Source: 20CM-2-55-15 sp963738025
GTDB taxonomy: Bacteria > Acidobacteriota > Terriglobia > 20CM-2-55-15
NCBI GenBank assembly: GCA_963738025.1
Contig: CAVTWA010000051.1
Location: 186,001-250,000 of the forward strand
Direction of reading: 5' to 3'
Length of the DNA stretch: 64,000 nt
Numbering within the stretch: position 1 is the first letter of the stretch; every line of letters starts with the position of its first letter. Positions 36,088 through 45,555 of this stretch are shown here, one piece after another. The position numbers and the translations under genes are program-made. A model generated the notes under the pieces. That model was not told where the DNA came from, did no database searches, and saw only the letters and a program-made list of their open reading frames with translations.

Positions 36088-37869
36088 ATGCAGGAAGAAG
36101 AAGTACTCGGCAGGGCATACGACGCACGATTGATGCGCCGCTTGATCACGTATCTCAAGCCGCACAAAAAATATGTCGCGCTCGCCCTGGTGTTGATTCT
36201 GTTCGAATCCGGACTGGAAGTCATCTTCCCCTGGCTGACGAAAATTTCCATCGACCGGTATATGGCCGTTGGCAACCTCAATGGGCTTGCGGTGATTGCC
36301 GGGGTTTATGTTCTGCTGTTATTTATCCGATTTGTCTCCGCGTCCGCCGAAACCTACGTTCTCCAGAACACCGGTCAGAACATCATGTATGACATGCGGA
36401 TGCAGACATTCCGGCATCTGCACACGCTGCCCGTTTCGTTCTTTGACAAGAATCCGGTCGGCCGTTTGATCACGCGCGTGGTCACCGATGTGGATGTTCT
36501 GAACGACATGTTCTCGGCCGGCATCGTCTCCATATTCGGCGATATCTTCACGCTGCTCGGCATTCTGATCGCGATCATGGCGCTGAACTGGCGGCTTGGC
36601 CTGGTGACGATGTCTGTCATTCCGCTGATCTTCGTGACGACGGCGATATTCCGTATCAAGGCGCGCGATTCCTATCGGCGGGTGCGCGTAGCGATTGCAA
36701 AAATCAACGCGTTTCTGCAAGAGCACATCACAGGTATGGCGGTGGTGCAGCTTTACAATCGCGAGCGGAAGAGCTTTCGAAACTTCGATGAGATCAACGA
36801 GGAGCATCTCTCGGCGAATGTGGACGGCATCCTCGCCTATGCATGGTTCTATCCTGCGATCGAGTTGCTCAGTTCCGTTGCGGTTGCTCTGATCATCTGG
36901 TACGGCGGCGGCAAGGTCATGCAGGGCATGCTGACGCTGGGCGGTCTGGTGGCGTTTGTGCAGTATTCGAACAGATTTTTCCAGCCAATCGCCGACATGA
37001 GCGACAAATACAACATCATGCAATCGGCCATGGCGAGTTCGGAGCGGTTGTTCAAGCTGATCGATACGCCCGCCACCGTCGTCAATCCGCCAGATGCTGT
37101 CAAACCGCCGCGGCCGGTGCGCGGCGAAATCGAATTTCGAAATGTGTGGTTTGCGTACGATAACGAGAGTTGGGTTTTACGTGATGTCTCGTTTCATGTC
37201 GGTGCCGGAGAGTCGGTCGCGATCGTGGGTCACACGGGAGCCGGTAAGACAACGACCACCGGCTTGCTGACTCGGTTCTACGATATCCAGAAAGGCGAGA
37301 TTCTTCTCGACGGCATTAACATCGCCACCTTGGATCTCGAATACCTGCGCAGTTCGTTTGCCGTCGTGCTGCAGGATGTCTTTCTGTTTTCGGGCACGCT
37401 TGAATCGAATATCCGGCTCGGCTCCTCGATTCCGCGTGCTCGTGTCCAGGCGGCTGCCGACGATGTGAATCTCAGTCCATTCATCCGGATGCTTCCCCGA
37501 GGACTGGATCATCCGGTCAACGAGCGGGGAACCACGTTGTCGTCCGGGCAACGCCAGCTTCTGGCGTTTGCACGCGCTCTGGCGCACGATCCGCAGATTC
37601 TGATTCTGGATGAGGCGACGTCCAGTGTCGACACGGAGACGGAACTGCAAATCCGCAAGGCCATCGATCGTCTGATGGAAGGCCGAACCTCGATCATCAT
37701 CGCCCACCGGCTTTCAACCATCCAGCGTTGCGACAAGATCATCGTGATGCATAAGGGCCGCGTGCGCGAAATGGGAACGCACCAGCAATTGCTCGCGCAG
37801 AGAGGGATTTACTACAAGCTTTATCAATTGCAATATAAGGATCAGGAAGTCGAAGTGAGCAGAGATTAG
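36088..37869 (+). CDS. ABC exporter half-transporter B (catalytic Walker B)
   Basis: The 593-residue partner has a six-helix membrane domain and an ATPase domain with GHTGAGKTT, Walker B ILILDEATSSVD (Glu509 present) and a noncanonical signature LSSGQRQ in place of LSGGQ. The pairing of Asp-Walker B in subunit A with an altered signature in subunit B gives one degenerate and one active ATP site, as in characterised heterodimeric exporters. The substrate could be a lipid or drug. The TAG stop overlaps the start of the following R2 element. Confidence 0.93.
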   Translation: MQEEEVLGRAYDARLMRRLITYLKPHKKYVALALVLILFESGLEVIFPWLTKISIDRYMAVGNLNGLAVIAGVYVLLLFIRFVSASAETYVLQNTGQNIMYDMRMQTFRHLHTLPVSFFDKNPVGRLITRVVTDVDVLNDMFSAGIVSIFGDIFTLLGILIAIMALNWRLGLVTMSVIPLIFVTTAIFRIKARDSYRRVRVAIAKINAFLQEHITGMAVVQLYNRERKSFRNFDEINEEHLSANVDGILAYAWFYPAIELLSSVAVALIIWYGGGKVMQGMLTLGGLVAFVQYSNRFFQPIADMSDKYNIMQSAMASSERLFKLIDTPATVVNPPDAVKPPRPVRGEIEFRNVWFAYDNESWVLRDVSFHVGAGESVAIVGHTGAGKTTTTGLLTRFYDIQKGEILLDGINIATLDLEYLRSSFAVVLQDVFLFSGTLESNIRLGSSIPRARVQAAADDVNLSPFIRMLPRGLDHPVNERGTTLSSGQRQLLAFARALAHDPQILILDEATSSVDTETELQIRKAIDRLMEGRTSIIIAHRLSTIQRCDKIIVMHKGRVREMGTHQQLLAQRGIYYKLYQLQYKDQEVEVSRD

Positions 37870-38040
37870 CCACAAAAGGCTTAGCGCGGCTACGCCGCAA
37901 CCAGACGGCGGAAGGACGTGTGCTTGGTGCCCAAATGTTTTGATGTGAAAGTGAGGGAGTCCAAGCCCCGCCTAAGTTAGGCGGGGACTTTCACGATTTC
38001 TATGTCGTGCCGAAAAATAAGGTCGGACAAACAGGAAAGG
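37866..38040. repeat. R2 element copy B, right end missing
   Basis: It begins TTAGCCACAAAAGGCTTAGC, contains AAATGTTTTGATGTGAAAG and the R4 palindrome at 37966-37986, and ends near GACAAACAGGAAAGGGTT. It shares this order with copy A. The preceding gene's stop lies in its left end and its AGGAAAGGG may serve as ribosome site for the SDR gene. Confidence 0.82.
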
Positions 38041-38053
38041 GTTCTGGTTGAAT

Positions 38054-38764
38054 ATGATGACCCTGGGAAAAACATCTGTTGCCGTAGTGACAGGCGCCGG
38101 ACGAGGTATCGGCCGCGCTATTGCTGTTGAGTTGGGAAGACTTGGTGCGAGTGTTGTTCTATCGGCCCGCAGCCGAACGGACCTCGAGCAGACCGCGGAC
38201 ACAATAGGTGCGAACGCCAGCGTCATGCCTGCGGATGTCCGCAAGAAAGACGACGTCCATCGGTTGTTCGAGCACACCAACAGGACATTCGGTCCAGTCG
38301 ATATTCTCGTCAATGCGGCGGGTCTGGGGATTTTCGGTCCAGTGCGTGACTTTAAGGACGAAGATTTCGAAAACCTCGTCGAAACCAATTTACGTGGGAT
38401 CTTTTTTACGTCGCGCTTCGTACTTCCCTCTATGATCGAACGCAAGAAAGGTCACATTATCAATATCGCCTCTATCGCGGGCAAAGTCGGTTCTGCCAAT
38501 CGTGCGGTATATTGCGCGACGAAATTTGCGGTTGTCGGGTTTACGGAGTCTCTTGCCGAAGAAGTGCGGCAGTACGGCGTCCGAGCTGCGGTAATTTGTC
38601 CCGGATCGACAGACACTGGATTTTCCAGCGCCGAGACGGCGGGCAAGGCTCGGGAACGGATGCTGCGGCCTGAAGACATCGCACACGCCGTGAAGATGCT
38701 CGTCACTCAGGAGCCGAACAGCTTCATCAGCGAAATCATCATGCGTCCGACGCAGAAACCATGA
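38054..38764 (+). CDS. Short-chain dehydrogenase/reductase
   Basis: This NAD(P)-dependent oxidoreductase has the SDR cofactor motif TGAGRGIG near residue 14, NAAG, an active-site Ser in IASIAG and the YCATK catalytic Tyr-Lys. Sequence style is that of 3-oxoacyl-ACP reductase-like enzymes. ATG 38054 (237 residues from its first M) follows the AGGAAAGGG of the R2 element; a TTG at 38048 is in the same frame. The stop overlaps the next ATG. Confidence 0.92.
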   Translation: MMTLGKTSVAVVTGAGRGIGRAIAVELGRLGASVVLSARSRTDLEQTADTIGANASVMPADVRKKDDVHRLFEHTNRTFGPVDILVNAAGLGIFGPVRDFKDEDFENLVETNLRGIFFTSRFVLPSMIERKKGHIINIASIAGKVGSANRAVYCATKFAVVGFTESLAEEVRQYGVRAAVICPGSTDTGFSSAETAGKARERMLRPEDIAHAVKMLVTQEPNSFISEIIMRPTQKP

Positions 38765-39612
38765 AACAGTTCAAAGGCTTGTCAATGTTGTGTATCGGAC
38801 TTGTCATTGCAGGCTGCGATATGGCGAATTCGGGTCCGCCGGATATTCAAAGCATGCATGAAGCGCGGCCCCTTGCGGGCGCAAAGGAGTTAAAGGTCGA
38901 TTTGAAATATGACGTCGGCGAGCTCGAGATCACCAAAGGCGCCGGCGAGAATCTGTTTTCGTTTGATTTGCAGTACGATCACCAGCGCTACAATCCCACT
39001 TTTCATTTTGACGACGGCGAACACGCCTCGATGCGCCTCGACATGAACGGCCACAGCGGTGCCGGGGGTGGAAGCGGCCGCGACAACGATCTGTCCATCA
39101 AGCTCAGTGATCAAGTTCCTCTCGATCTCGATATTGCCACCGGCGTTTCCGAGTCTCAACTGGACATGAGCTCGCTTCAGGTTCGCCGCATGCACCTGCG
39201 TGGTGGAGTGGGAAAGACTGAAGTCAGTTTCGATAAGCCGTCGCCGCAGACTCTCGAGTCAATCGATGTTGAAAGCGGAGTTGGCGAGCTGTTGATCCAC
39301 GGACTCGGAAACAGCCGCGTGCAACACGTCGATTTGAAGGGCGGCGTCGGCCATACGGAACTGGATTTTACCGGCGATCTCGGAACGGCACAAAGCGATG
39401 CGACGATAAAAGTCGGTATCGGCGCTATCAAACTCATCGTTCCACGAGACGCCGACGTCGATATCGACGGTCAGGGCGGTTTTCTTTCCAACATCAGCGC
39501 TCCATCCTTTGAACATCAGGGCCGCATTTACACGCATCACGGTGGCGGCGGCGCTCGCATCCACATCCGCGTCGAAAGCGGCATCGGCGGTGTTGAAGTC
39601 GAACTGATCTAG
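38761..39612 (+). CDS. Lipoprotein with LiaF/toast-rack-like repeats
   Basis: The 283-residue protein has a lipoprotein signal (LVIAGC) and four similar beta segments with a repeating glycine pattern: GVGKTEVSF, GVGELLIHG, GVGHTELDF and GIGAIKLIV. This is the parallel beta layout of toast-rack/DUF4097-like domains. It overlaps the SDR stop (ATGA). Its role is unknown; relatives often act in envelope stress regulation. A Gly-rich loop (HSGAGGGSGRDND) interrupts the first half. Confidence 0.75.
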   Translation: MKQFKGLSMLCIGLVIAGCDMANSGPPDIQSMHEARPLAGAKELKVDLKYDVGELEITKGAGENLFSFDLQYDHQRYNPTFHFDDGEHASMRLDMNGHSGAGGGSGRDNDLSIKLSDQVPLDLDIATGVSESQLDMSSLQVRRMHLRGGVGKTEVSFDKPSPQTLESIDVESGVGELLIHGLGNSRVQHVDLKGGVGHTELDFTGDLGTAQSDATIKVGIGAIKLIVPRDADVDIDGQGGFLSNISAPSFEHQGRIYTHHGGGGARIHIRVESGIGGVEVELI

Positions 39613-39828
39613 TCACAAGCCGCACAAAAGACGAGCCGAACATCGTTTTCCGCCTGTTTTTTCGTCCTGCCTTCCTTCCGCGCTTCTTTGAGACAATTTC
39701 GCCGATTGCATAAACCCCTTTTGCTTTCTGATGTCTCTTTGCTAGATTGCGTTCATCTAACCTTCGGCTGCCGCGGGCCGACGGAGCGTACAAAAGCCAC
39801 CCCCCATTTTTGGGATAGGAGTGTGTTC

Positions 39829-41838
39829 ATGCAAGCGAGGTACACCTGTCTTTGGGTTGTTCTTATCGGGATCTTATGGACCGGTACGGTATTTGGGTAT
39901 GTTCTGGGTCCGGATCCGGCGATGAATGGGATCTTTCCAGCAAATGGGGCATGCAACGTGGCCGGTTGCCACACCAGTTTCCCGTTGAATCTTCCGAATG
40001 GCAGCGTCAGCGTGGGAGGTTTGCCAACGACCGGTTGGGTGCCAGGTCAGACGTATGCACTGACCGTGACGATCACCGGACCGGCGACGCAGCGCATCTT
40101 TGGTTTTCAACTTTCGGCGGTTGCCGACGCAACGAATCAACAGGCCGGAACGCTGACTGCGGTAAACCCTCGAGTGCAGATTATCTGCGGCCGGGGAACT
40201 GCGGCAACGTCGACCCAGCAGGTCAGTTGCACGACTTCAGGCGCGATCCAATACGCGGAGCATAGCAACGCGCAAATCCTGACAAATCCGTACCTGGTGA
40301 ACTGGACTGCGCCGTCAAGCGCCAGCGCCGGTACGATTCGATTCAATGTCGCCGGCAACGCGGCCAACGGGGATCTCACGAACCAGAACGACTACATTTA
40401 CACCAATGTCTACCGTATTGGCGCGCTTGACCTTTCCGTCAGCGCCTTCACGATGGTGGATCATGGCGGCATCTCCCTCATCACCGACGGCAGCGGCAAT
40501 TTGAATGCTGGATATGCCCGCATTCTGACGAATTCGGGTTCTACACCCTCAGGTGTGGCGATTTTTGGCGAACGGATCGGCGGAACTCTGGTGACTGAAG
40601 CGGGGGTGCCTGCAGCAGCGCCCATTCAGAACGGACGTATTTATGCCGAAGTCGGACCATCCGGATTCAACGGATTAGGAACCGATATCGGATTAGCAGT
40701 CGCGAACCCCGGCGCTCAGGCGGCGACAATCAGCTTTTCTCTCACCAATGCTGCCGGTATCGATGTCGGCAGCGGAACTTACAATCTTGCTGCCGGAACG
40801 CAGTCCGCAAGCTTTCTCGATCAGGCTCCCTGGAACGCATCTCCGGGATTTCAAGGTACGTTTTCATTCAGTTCGAACGTGCCGGTCTCCGTTGTTGCTC
40901 TGGAAGGATACAGGAACGAACGCAATGAGTTCCTGATCACCACGTTGCCGGTTATCGATACATCGGCAGCTGTCAAGACTACGCCGGTGATCTTGCCGCA
41001 CTTTACCGATGGCACTGGTTGGAGTACGTATGTCCTTCTGGTGAATCCGACCGATACCCCAATGAGCGGCACGATTCAGTTCCGCGCCCAGGGTGGAACA
41101 GTGCAATCTCTGACAGCCAATGGGCAGACCGCAAATTCGTTCGCATATTCGATTCCACGCCGCAGTTCTTTCAAATTGACGACCGCTGGCGCAGGCGTCT
41201 TTAAATCAGGAACAGTCACAGTGACGCCGGGTTCGGGAAGCAACACGCCTGTATCCTTAGCCGTCTTCTCCTTCGCGACGAGCGGCACCATCATTTCGCA
41301 GGCTGGCGTCCCTTCGAATTCAGCGACGGTATTCCGGATGTTTGTGGAAGGAACTCCCGGGCGGACGACGGCCACCCCGGGGTCTTACTCGTCGGGTTTT
41401 GCTATCGCCAATTCCTCTTCGGCTGCCGCCACTGTGACTTTTGAACTGTTCACGCTCGCGGGAGTTTCCACTGGACTGACCAACACGGTTCAGATTTCGG
41501 CTTTTGGGCAGGCCGCAGAATTCCTTGAAGATCTCTTTCCGGCGCTGCCGCTTCCGTTTCAAGGCGTGATGCGGATTTCAACCTCAGTTCCGATTTCGGT
41601 GGTGGGCCTGCGCATTCGATACAACGAGAGACCGGGCGAGTTTCTGATGACGACAACGCCGCCTACGGACGAAAACACGGCAACGACGAATGCCGAGTTC
41701 GATTTCCCGCACATTCTGAACGGCGGCGGCTACACGACTCAGTTTGTGTTATTCAGTGGAGCGGCAGGGCAGACCTCGGCCGGAAACCTGAATTTTTATA
41801 CACAGCGCGGAGCGGCGTTTAACCTGAATTTAAATTAG
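39829..41838 (+). CDS. Secreted Reeler/choice-of-anchor V-type protein
   Basis: ATG 39829 follows a GGATAGGAG site and gives 669 residues with a signal peptide. The N-terminal third has YVLGPDPAMNG ... ACNVAGCHTSF, resembling a Reeler/choice-of-anchor V domain whose CxxxxCH could bind haem. The rest repeats a beta-sandwich module about 215-230 residues long with the landmark TEAGVP/SQAGVP and an IANP/IANS block. It should be extracellular or surface bound. A possible sigma-70 promoter is TTGCTT (39721) with TAGATT (39743). Confidence 0.75.
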   Translation: MQARYTCLWVVLIGILWTGTVFGYVLGPDPAMNGIFPANGACNVAGCHTSFPLNLPNGSVSVGGLPTTGWVPGQTYALTVTITGPATQRIFGFQLSAVADATNQQAGTLTAVNPRVQIICGRGTAATSTQQVSCTTSGAIQYAEHSNAQILTNPYLVNWTAPSSASAGTIRFNVAGNAANGDLTNQNDYIYTNVYRIGALDLSVSAFTMVDHGGISLITDGSGNLNAGYARILTNSGSTPSGVAIFGERIGGTLVTEAGVPAAAPIQNGRIYAEVGPSGFNGLGTDIGLAVANPGAQAATISFSLTNAAGIDVGSGTYNLAAGTQSASFLDQAPWNASPGFQGTFSFSSNVPVSVVALEGYRNERNEFLITTLPVIDTSAAVKTTPVILPHFTDGTGWSTYVLLVNPTDTPMSGTIQFRAQGGTVQSLTANGQTANSFAYSIPRRSSFKLTTAGAGVFKSGTVTVTPGSGSNTPVSLAVFSFATSGTIISQAGVPSNSATVFRMFVEGTPGRTTATPGSYSSGFAIANSSSAAATVTFELFTLAGVSTGLTNTVQISAFGQAAEFLEDLFPALPLPFQGVMRISTSVPISVVGLRIRYNERPGEFLMTTTPPTDENTATTNAEFDFPHILNGGGYTTQFVLFSGAAGQTSAGNLNFYTQRGAAFNLNLN

Positions 41839-41839
41839 A

Positions 41840-42083
41840 TAAATGCCCATAGCCGAATGAACTTGAGACACGGGCATCGCCGAAGTTCGTCATGTGATTG
41901 AGGCGCGGAGTCCCCGCCTAACTTAGGCGGGGACTTCCCGCATTTTCAATGGCTTGGCAGAAATCAACTCGATTGTCGCTTTCGTCCGGAAAACTGGTGA
42001 AAACACCTAAAACTTATAGCCTTGTTACACAAAGGGAACAGGCATTTCCCTAATACGCCTCCAGTGCCTTTTTATGGCTAATC
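41840..42083. repeat. R2-like element copy C, degenerate
   Basis: It contains the R4 palindrome at 41911-41933 and ends with CCTTTTTATGGCTAAT, a one-base variant of the R2 right end. GCCTTGTTACACAAAGGGAA near the right end matches copy A. The left end is not recognisable. There is no coding capacity. Confidence 0.6.
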
Positions 42084-42171
42084 TCCTACTCTCGTAAAGC
42101 AGCTAAACCTAACATCTTGATTGGCAGCCTCCTTGCTTAAATGACCACGTATTCACAGGAGGCTACCAAGA

Positions 42172-42912
42172 ATGAAGCGCGTCCTTTTCAGTCTAGCTTT
42201 CATATTTGCAATGAGTGCGGCGGCTTCCGCTCAGGCATTCACATATTACTTTCCTCAGGTTGCTGTTGGCGCCGGATGGCGGACAACAATCTTTCTGAGC
42301 AATGCGACGGCGGGGCCGGCCAGCGGCACCGTCACACTTACCGCTAATGACGGTTCAGCTTTCTACACAAACTGGTTGGACGAAAACGGGACTAACGTGA
42401 CGAACGGCAACAACATCATCGCCTTCTCGTTGGCGAGCGGCGAGAGCCGTAAATTCGTTTCTGTTGACGATCATCCCTTAGTAGCGGGCTATGCGATGGT
42501 CTCTGCGAATGCCAGCGTCCTTGGTACTGCGATGTTCTCGCTGCTCGATGGCGGCGGCAATATTACCGCGGAAGCGGGTGTTCCCATGGCAATTCCCCTG
42601 GGTAAGCAGGCCGTATTCGTCGACACAACGAACGGTTTCAGGACCGGAGTTGCGATCGCCAATCCGAATACGGGTGATCTCGAAGTCCACTTTGAATTGC
42701 TGAACGATGCAGGACAGTTGATTACGTCCACGATTCAGACGCTCGGACCGCTGACTCACATTTCGCTCTTTACTGATGAGCTCTTTCCCGGCCAGCCTCC
42801 CATGGTCGGGCGGCTCCAGTACTGGTGCATGAACCCGATGGTTTCGGTCGCTCTGCGCTTCAGCCCGACCGTGCAGTTTACGACGATGCCCCCTATTGCC
42901 GTCGCAAACTAG
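42172..42912 (+). CDS. Secreted beta-sandwich protein, paralogue of the upstream repeat domain
   Basis: This 246-residue protein has a signal peptide (AMSAAASAQA) and one copy of the module repeated in the preceding gene: YYFPQVAVGAGWRTTIFLSN, the landmark AEAGVP and GVAIANPNTGDLEVHFELL. It begins after a strong ACAGGAGG site. Binding or adhesion is plausible but unsupported. An R3 palindrome follows the stop. Confidence 0.8.
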   Translation: MKRVLFSLAFIFAMSAAASAQAFTYYFPQVAVGAGWRTTIFLSNATAGPASGTVTLTANDGSAFYTNWLDENGTNVTNGNNIIAFSLASGESRKFVSVDDHPLVAGYAMVSANASVLGTAMFSLLDGGGNITAEAGVPMAIPLGKQAVFVDTTNGFRTGVAIANPNTGDLEVHFELLNDAGQLITSTIQTLGPLTHISLFTDELFPGQPPMVGRLQYWCMNPMVSVALRFSPTVQFTTMPPIAVAN

Positions 42913-42916
42913 CAAA

Positions 42917-42980
42917 TCGGCCGCGGATTGAACGGATAGCGGATTGAAATCCGTTAAATCCGTTCAATCCGCGGCTGATT
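42917..42980. repeat. R3 palindrome, copy 4 (GC-richer variant)
   Basis: An inverted repeat with arm GGCCGCGGATTGAACGGAT and its inverse GAATCCGTTCAATCCGCGGC-like sequence lies between two plus-strand genes, ten bases before the glnD start. Confidence 0.85.
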
Positions 42981-42990
42981 TCTGGTTAAG

Positions 42991-45438
42991 ATGGGCTGGA
43001 TGGTGACACGTGCAGAACTCAAGACTTACCTGGACGACCTCAAAAGTTCATTTTTAGCGAATCCCAGCACTACCGGCATTGAAAAGACGATCCGGGCGAA
43101 AATCGACGAGATCATTCTCAGCCTCTGGCGCGATCGCGAGCCTCCAAAGTCTTTCGCCCTGTTTGCTATAGGAGGCTACGGACGGGGGACGATCCACCCG
43201 GAGTCCGACATTGATCTGTTGTTCTTTTTCAAGAACAACATCGATGAGGAAGCCATTAAAGTCGTGCTCCACCCCTTGTGGGGACTGCAGTTCAAAGTCG
43301 GACATCAGATTCGCACGGCAGAAGACTTCAGGCGCTTCGATGAGACGCACATGGAGTCATACACCGCCTTCCTTGATTCCAGGTTTCTGGTCGGCGATGC
43401 CGCTACTGCGGAAGAGTTCGAGAATGAGATCTTCCAGGGTATGGTCGAGGCGAATCGCAGGCAGTTCCTGCAGGCGCTCGTGGACATGAAGGCCGTTCGC
43501 TACAAGCAGTTCGGCGATACGATCTTTCAGCTCGAGCCGGATTTAAAAGAAGCTCCAGGCGGACTCCGCGACATCCATTGGTCGGGCTGGGTTCAGAAAT
43601 CGCTTGGGTTTCCTCTCGGCCGCTTAATGCCGCCGGAGGCTCTCGATTTTCATCATCGGCTGCGGAATTTTCTTCACTTCAACGCCGGCCGCAACTTCAA
43701 TGTCCTGTCCTTCGAATTTCAGGAACAGATTGCCGACAAACTGGCCTATAAAGACTCGGAGCACGGTGAAGCCGCCGAGAACTTGATGCGCGACTACTTT
43801 TTGAAGGCCGCGGAATTCGCGCGTGAGGCTAGAGTGTGGGAGGAAGCGATCGTCGGCCGGCCGAACACCATTGCGGTGAATTCGGATTTTTCGGATCCCT
43901 TCGAAATGATCGAGGCCTTTGCCGCCGCTCACCGCAAGAAGGCGCAGCTGGATGCCGCCACTCTGGAAAGGATCACCAGACGTCTCACGAAATCGAACGG
44001 AGCGCTGACCAATCATCCGCGCGCCGGACGCCTCATCCTGGAAATGATGAAGGATCGCGAGGGTATTTACGATGCGCTGCTCGCGATGCATGAGATTGGC
44101 TTGCTGGGCCGGATCTTTCCAGATTTCGAAGAAATCCGCTGCCGCGTCATTCGCGACTTCTTTCATAAATACACAGTGGACGAGCACTCGTTGATTGCCA
44201 TACGCAATATCGAGCAGCTGCCCGCTTCGCATCACTTTTCGGTTCTCTTGAACGAACTCGAGAATCCGGAACTGCTGCTCCTGTCACTGCTGTTTCACGA
44301 TATCGGCAAGTCGCACCGTCATGATGAAGGCAATCACGTTCATCCGAGCACGGAGGGCGTGAAGGTAATTCTGGAAAAGCTCGAGATGCCGGCGGAACAG
44401 GCCGAAAAGGTCGTGTTCGTCGTCAAGGCGCACCTCGAAATGTCGAAAATCATTTTGCGCCGCGATTTCAGCGACCCGCAGGTCGTGCGCCAGTTTGCCG
44501 ACATGGTCGGCAATCCTGAGAATCTGCGCATGTTGTGCTTGCTGACATATGCCGACATGAAAGCGGTGAATAGTGAAGTCGTCACGCCGTGGAAGGAAGA
44601 TCTGTTGTGGCAGCTGTACGTCGAGACCTACAACCAGCTCACACTGGGATTGGCCGATGATCAGTACACGCAGCAGCAGGAGCTTGAGAGCGATATCGAA
44701 GCCATCACAAAGCTGCTGCCTCAGGGAACGCCTTCCCAGAACATTCGCGATTTTCTCGACGGCTTTCCCCGGCAATATCTGAGAACCACAGCGAGAAAAC
44801 AGGTTGCCGACCACTTTCTGCTTTCGCGAAAGCTGGCGGACCGCCCGATGGTCATGCACATGGCGAAGAACGGAGCAGTTTACGATCTTCTTGTCATGAC
44901 CGCAGATCGACCCGGGCTCTTCTCCAAGATAACCGGAGTTCTTTCATACTTCGGCATGAACATCGTCCGCGCGCAAGCATTCTCGAACCGGCACGGCACG
45001 ATTTTCGATTTAATTTCTTTTGAAGATCCGGGCCGTTACTTTGAAAAGAACCCTTCGGAAGTGGATCAGTTTGCGAAAGTGCTGAACGAAGTGGTTGGCG
45101 GGACGGTTCAGCTCAGCGTCCTTCTGGAGCGAAAGTTCAAGAGCGTTGTTTTCAAACAGAAGAAAGGGTTGGCTGTTCCCGTAACCGTCCACTTCGACCA
45201 TGAGTTCTCAAAACGGTGCACGATTATGGAGATCGTCGCTCAGGATGCTTTTGGACTGCTATACCGTATCGCCTCCGTGCTCGCATCGCACGGCTGCAAC
45301 ATTGAAGTAGCGTTGATTACAACGGAAGGGCATCGCGCCCTGGACGTGTTTTATATTACTCGCCAGGGCAGTAAGCTTGTGCCGGATCTCGAAGAAGAAC
45401 TCAAGAGCAGCATTGGTGCTGTGCTTGTTCAAGCGTAG
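42991..45438 (+). CDS. glnD: PII uridylyltransferase/uridylyl-removing enzyme
   Basis: GlnD senses glutamine and uridylylates or deuridylylates PII. The 815-residue protein has the nucleotidyltransferase motif GGYGRGTIHP with Asp73 and Asp75, an HD domain (FHDIGKSHRHD, His436-Asp437) and two C-terminal ACT domains (DRPGLFSKITGVLSYFGMN and DAFGLLYRIASVLASHGCN). ATG 42991 or ATG 43000 could start it. It converges on glnB across an R3 palindrome. Confidence 0.95.
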   Translation: MGWMVTRAELKTYLDDLKSSFLANPSTTGIEKTIRAKIDEIILSLWRDREPPKSFALFAIGGYGRGTIHPESDIDLLFFFKNNIDEEAIKVVLHPLWGLQFKVGHQIRTAEDFRRFDETHMESYTAFLDSRFLVGDAATAEEFENEIFQGMVEANRRQFLQALVDMKAVRYKQFGDTIFQLEPDLKEAPGGLRDIHWSGWVQKSLGFPLGRLMPPEALDFHHRLRNFLHFNAGRNFNVLSFEFQEQIADKLAYKDSEHGEAAENLMRDYFLKAAEFAREARVWEEAIVGRPNTIAVNSDFSDPFEMIEAFAAAHRKKAQLDAATLERITRRLTKSNGALTNHPRAGRLILEMMKDREGIYDALLAMHEIGLLGRIFPDFEEIRCRVIRDFFHKYTVDEHSLIAIRNIEQLPASHHFSVLLNELENPELLLLSLLFHDIGKSHRHDEGNHVHPSTEGVKVILEKLEMPAEQAEKVVFVVKAHLEMSKIILRRDFSDPQVVRQFADMVGNPENLRMLCLLTYADMKAVNSEVVTPWKEDLLWQLYVETYNQLTLGLADDQYTQQQELESDIEAITKLLPQGTPSQNIRDFLDGFPRQYLRTTARKQVADHFLLSRKLADRPMVMHMAKNGAVYDLLVMTADRPGLFSKITGVLSYFGMNIVRAQAFSNRHGTIFDLISFEDPGRYFEKNPSEVDQFAKVLNEVVGGTVQLSVLLERKFKSVVFKQKKGLAVPVTVHFDHEFSKRCTIMEIVAQDAFGLLYRIASVLASHGCNIEVALITTEGHRALDVFYITRQGSKLVPDLEEELKSSIGAVLVQA

Positions 45439-45450
45439 TCCGCCTCGAAA

Positions 45451-45547
45451 AATAAGAGAAGCCACGGATTGAACGGATGGGGCGCAATAAGAAACGTTCG
45501 ACTGCGCCCCATCCGTTAAATCCGTTCAATCCGTGGCTTATCTTATT
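45451..45547. repeat. R3 palindrome, copy 5, with inserted GC stem
   Basis: The outer arms are R3 (AATAAGAGAAGCCACGGATT and its inverse) while the centre is replaced by GGGGCGCA...TGCGCCCC. The whole can form a stem of more than 30 base pairs. It lies between convergent glnD and glnB. Confidence 0.9.
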
Positions 45548-45555
45548 TTGCCTGA

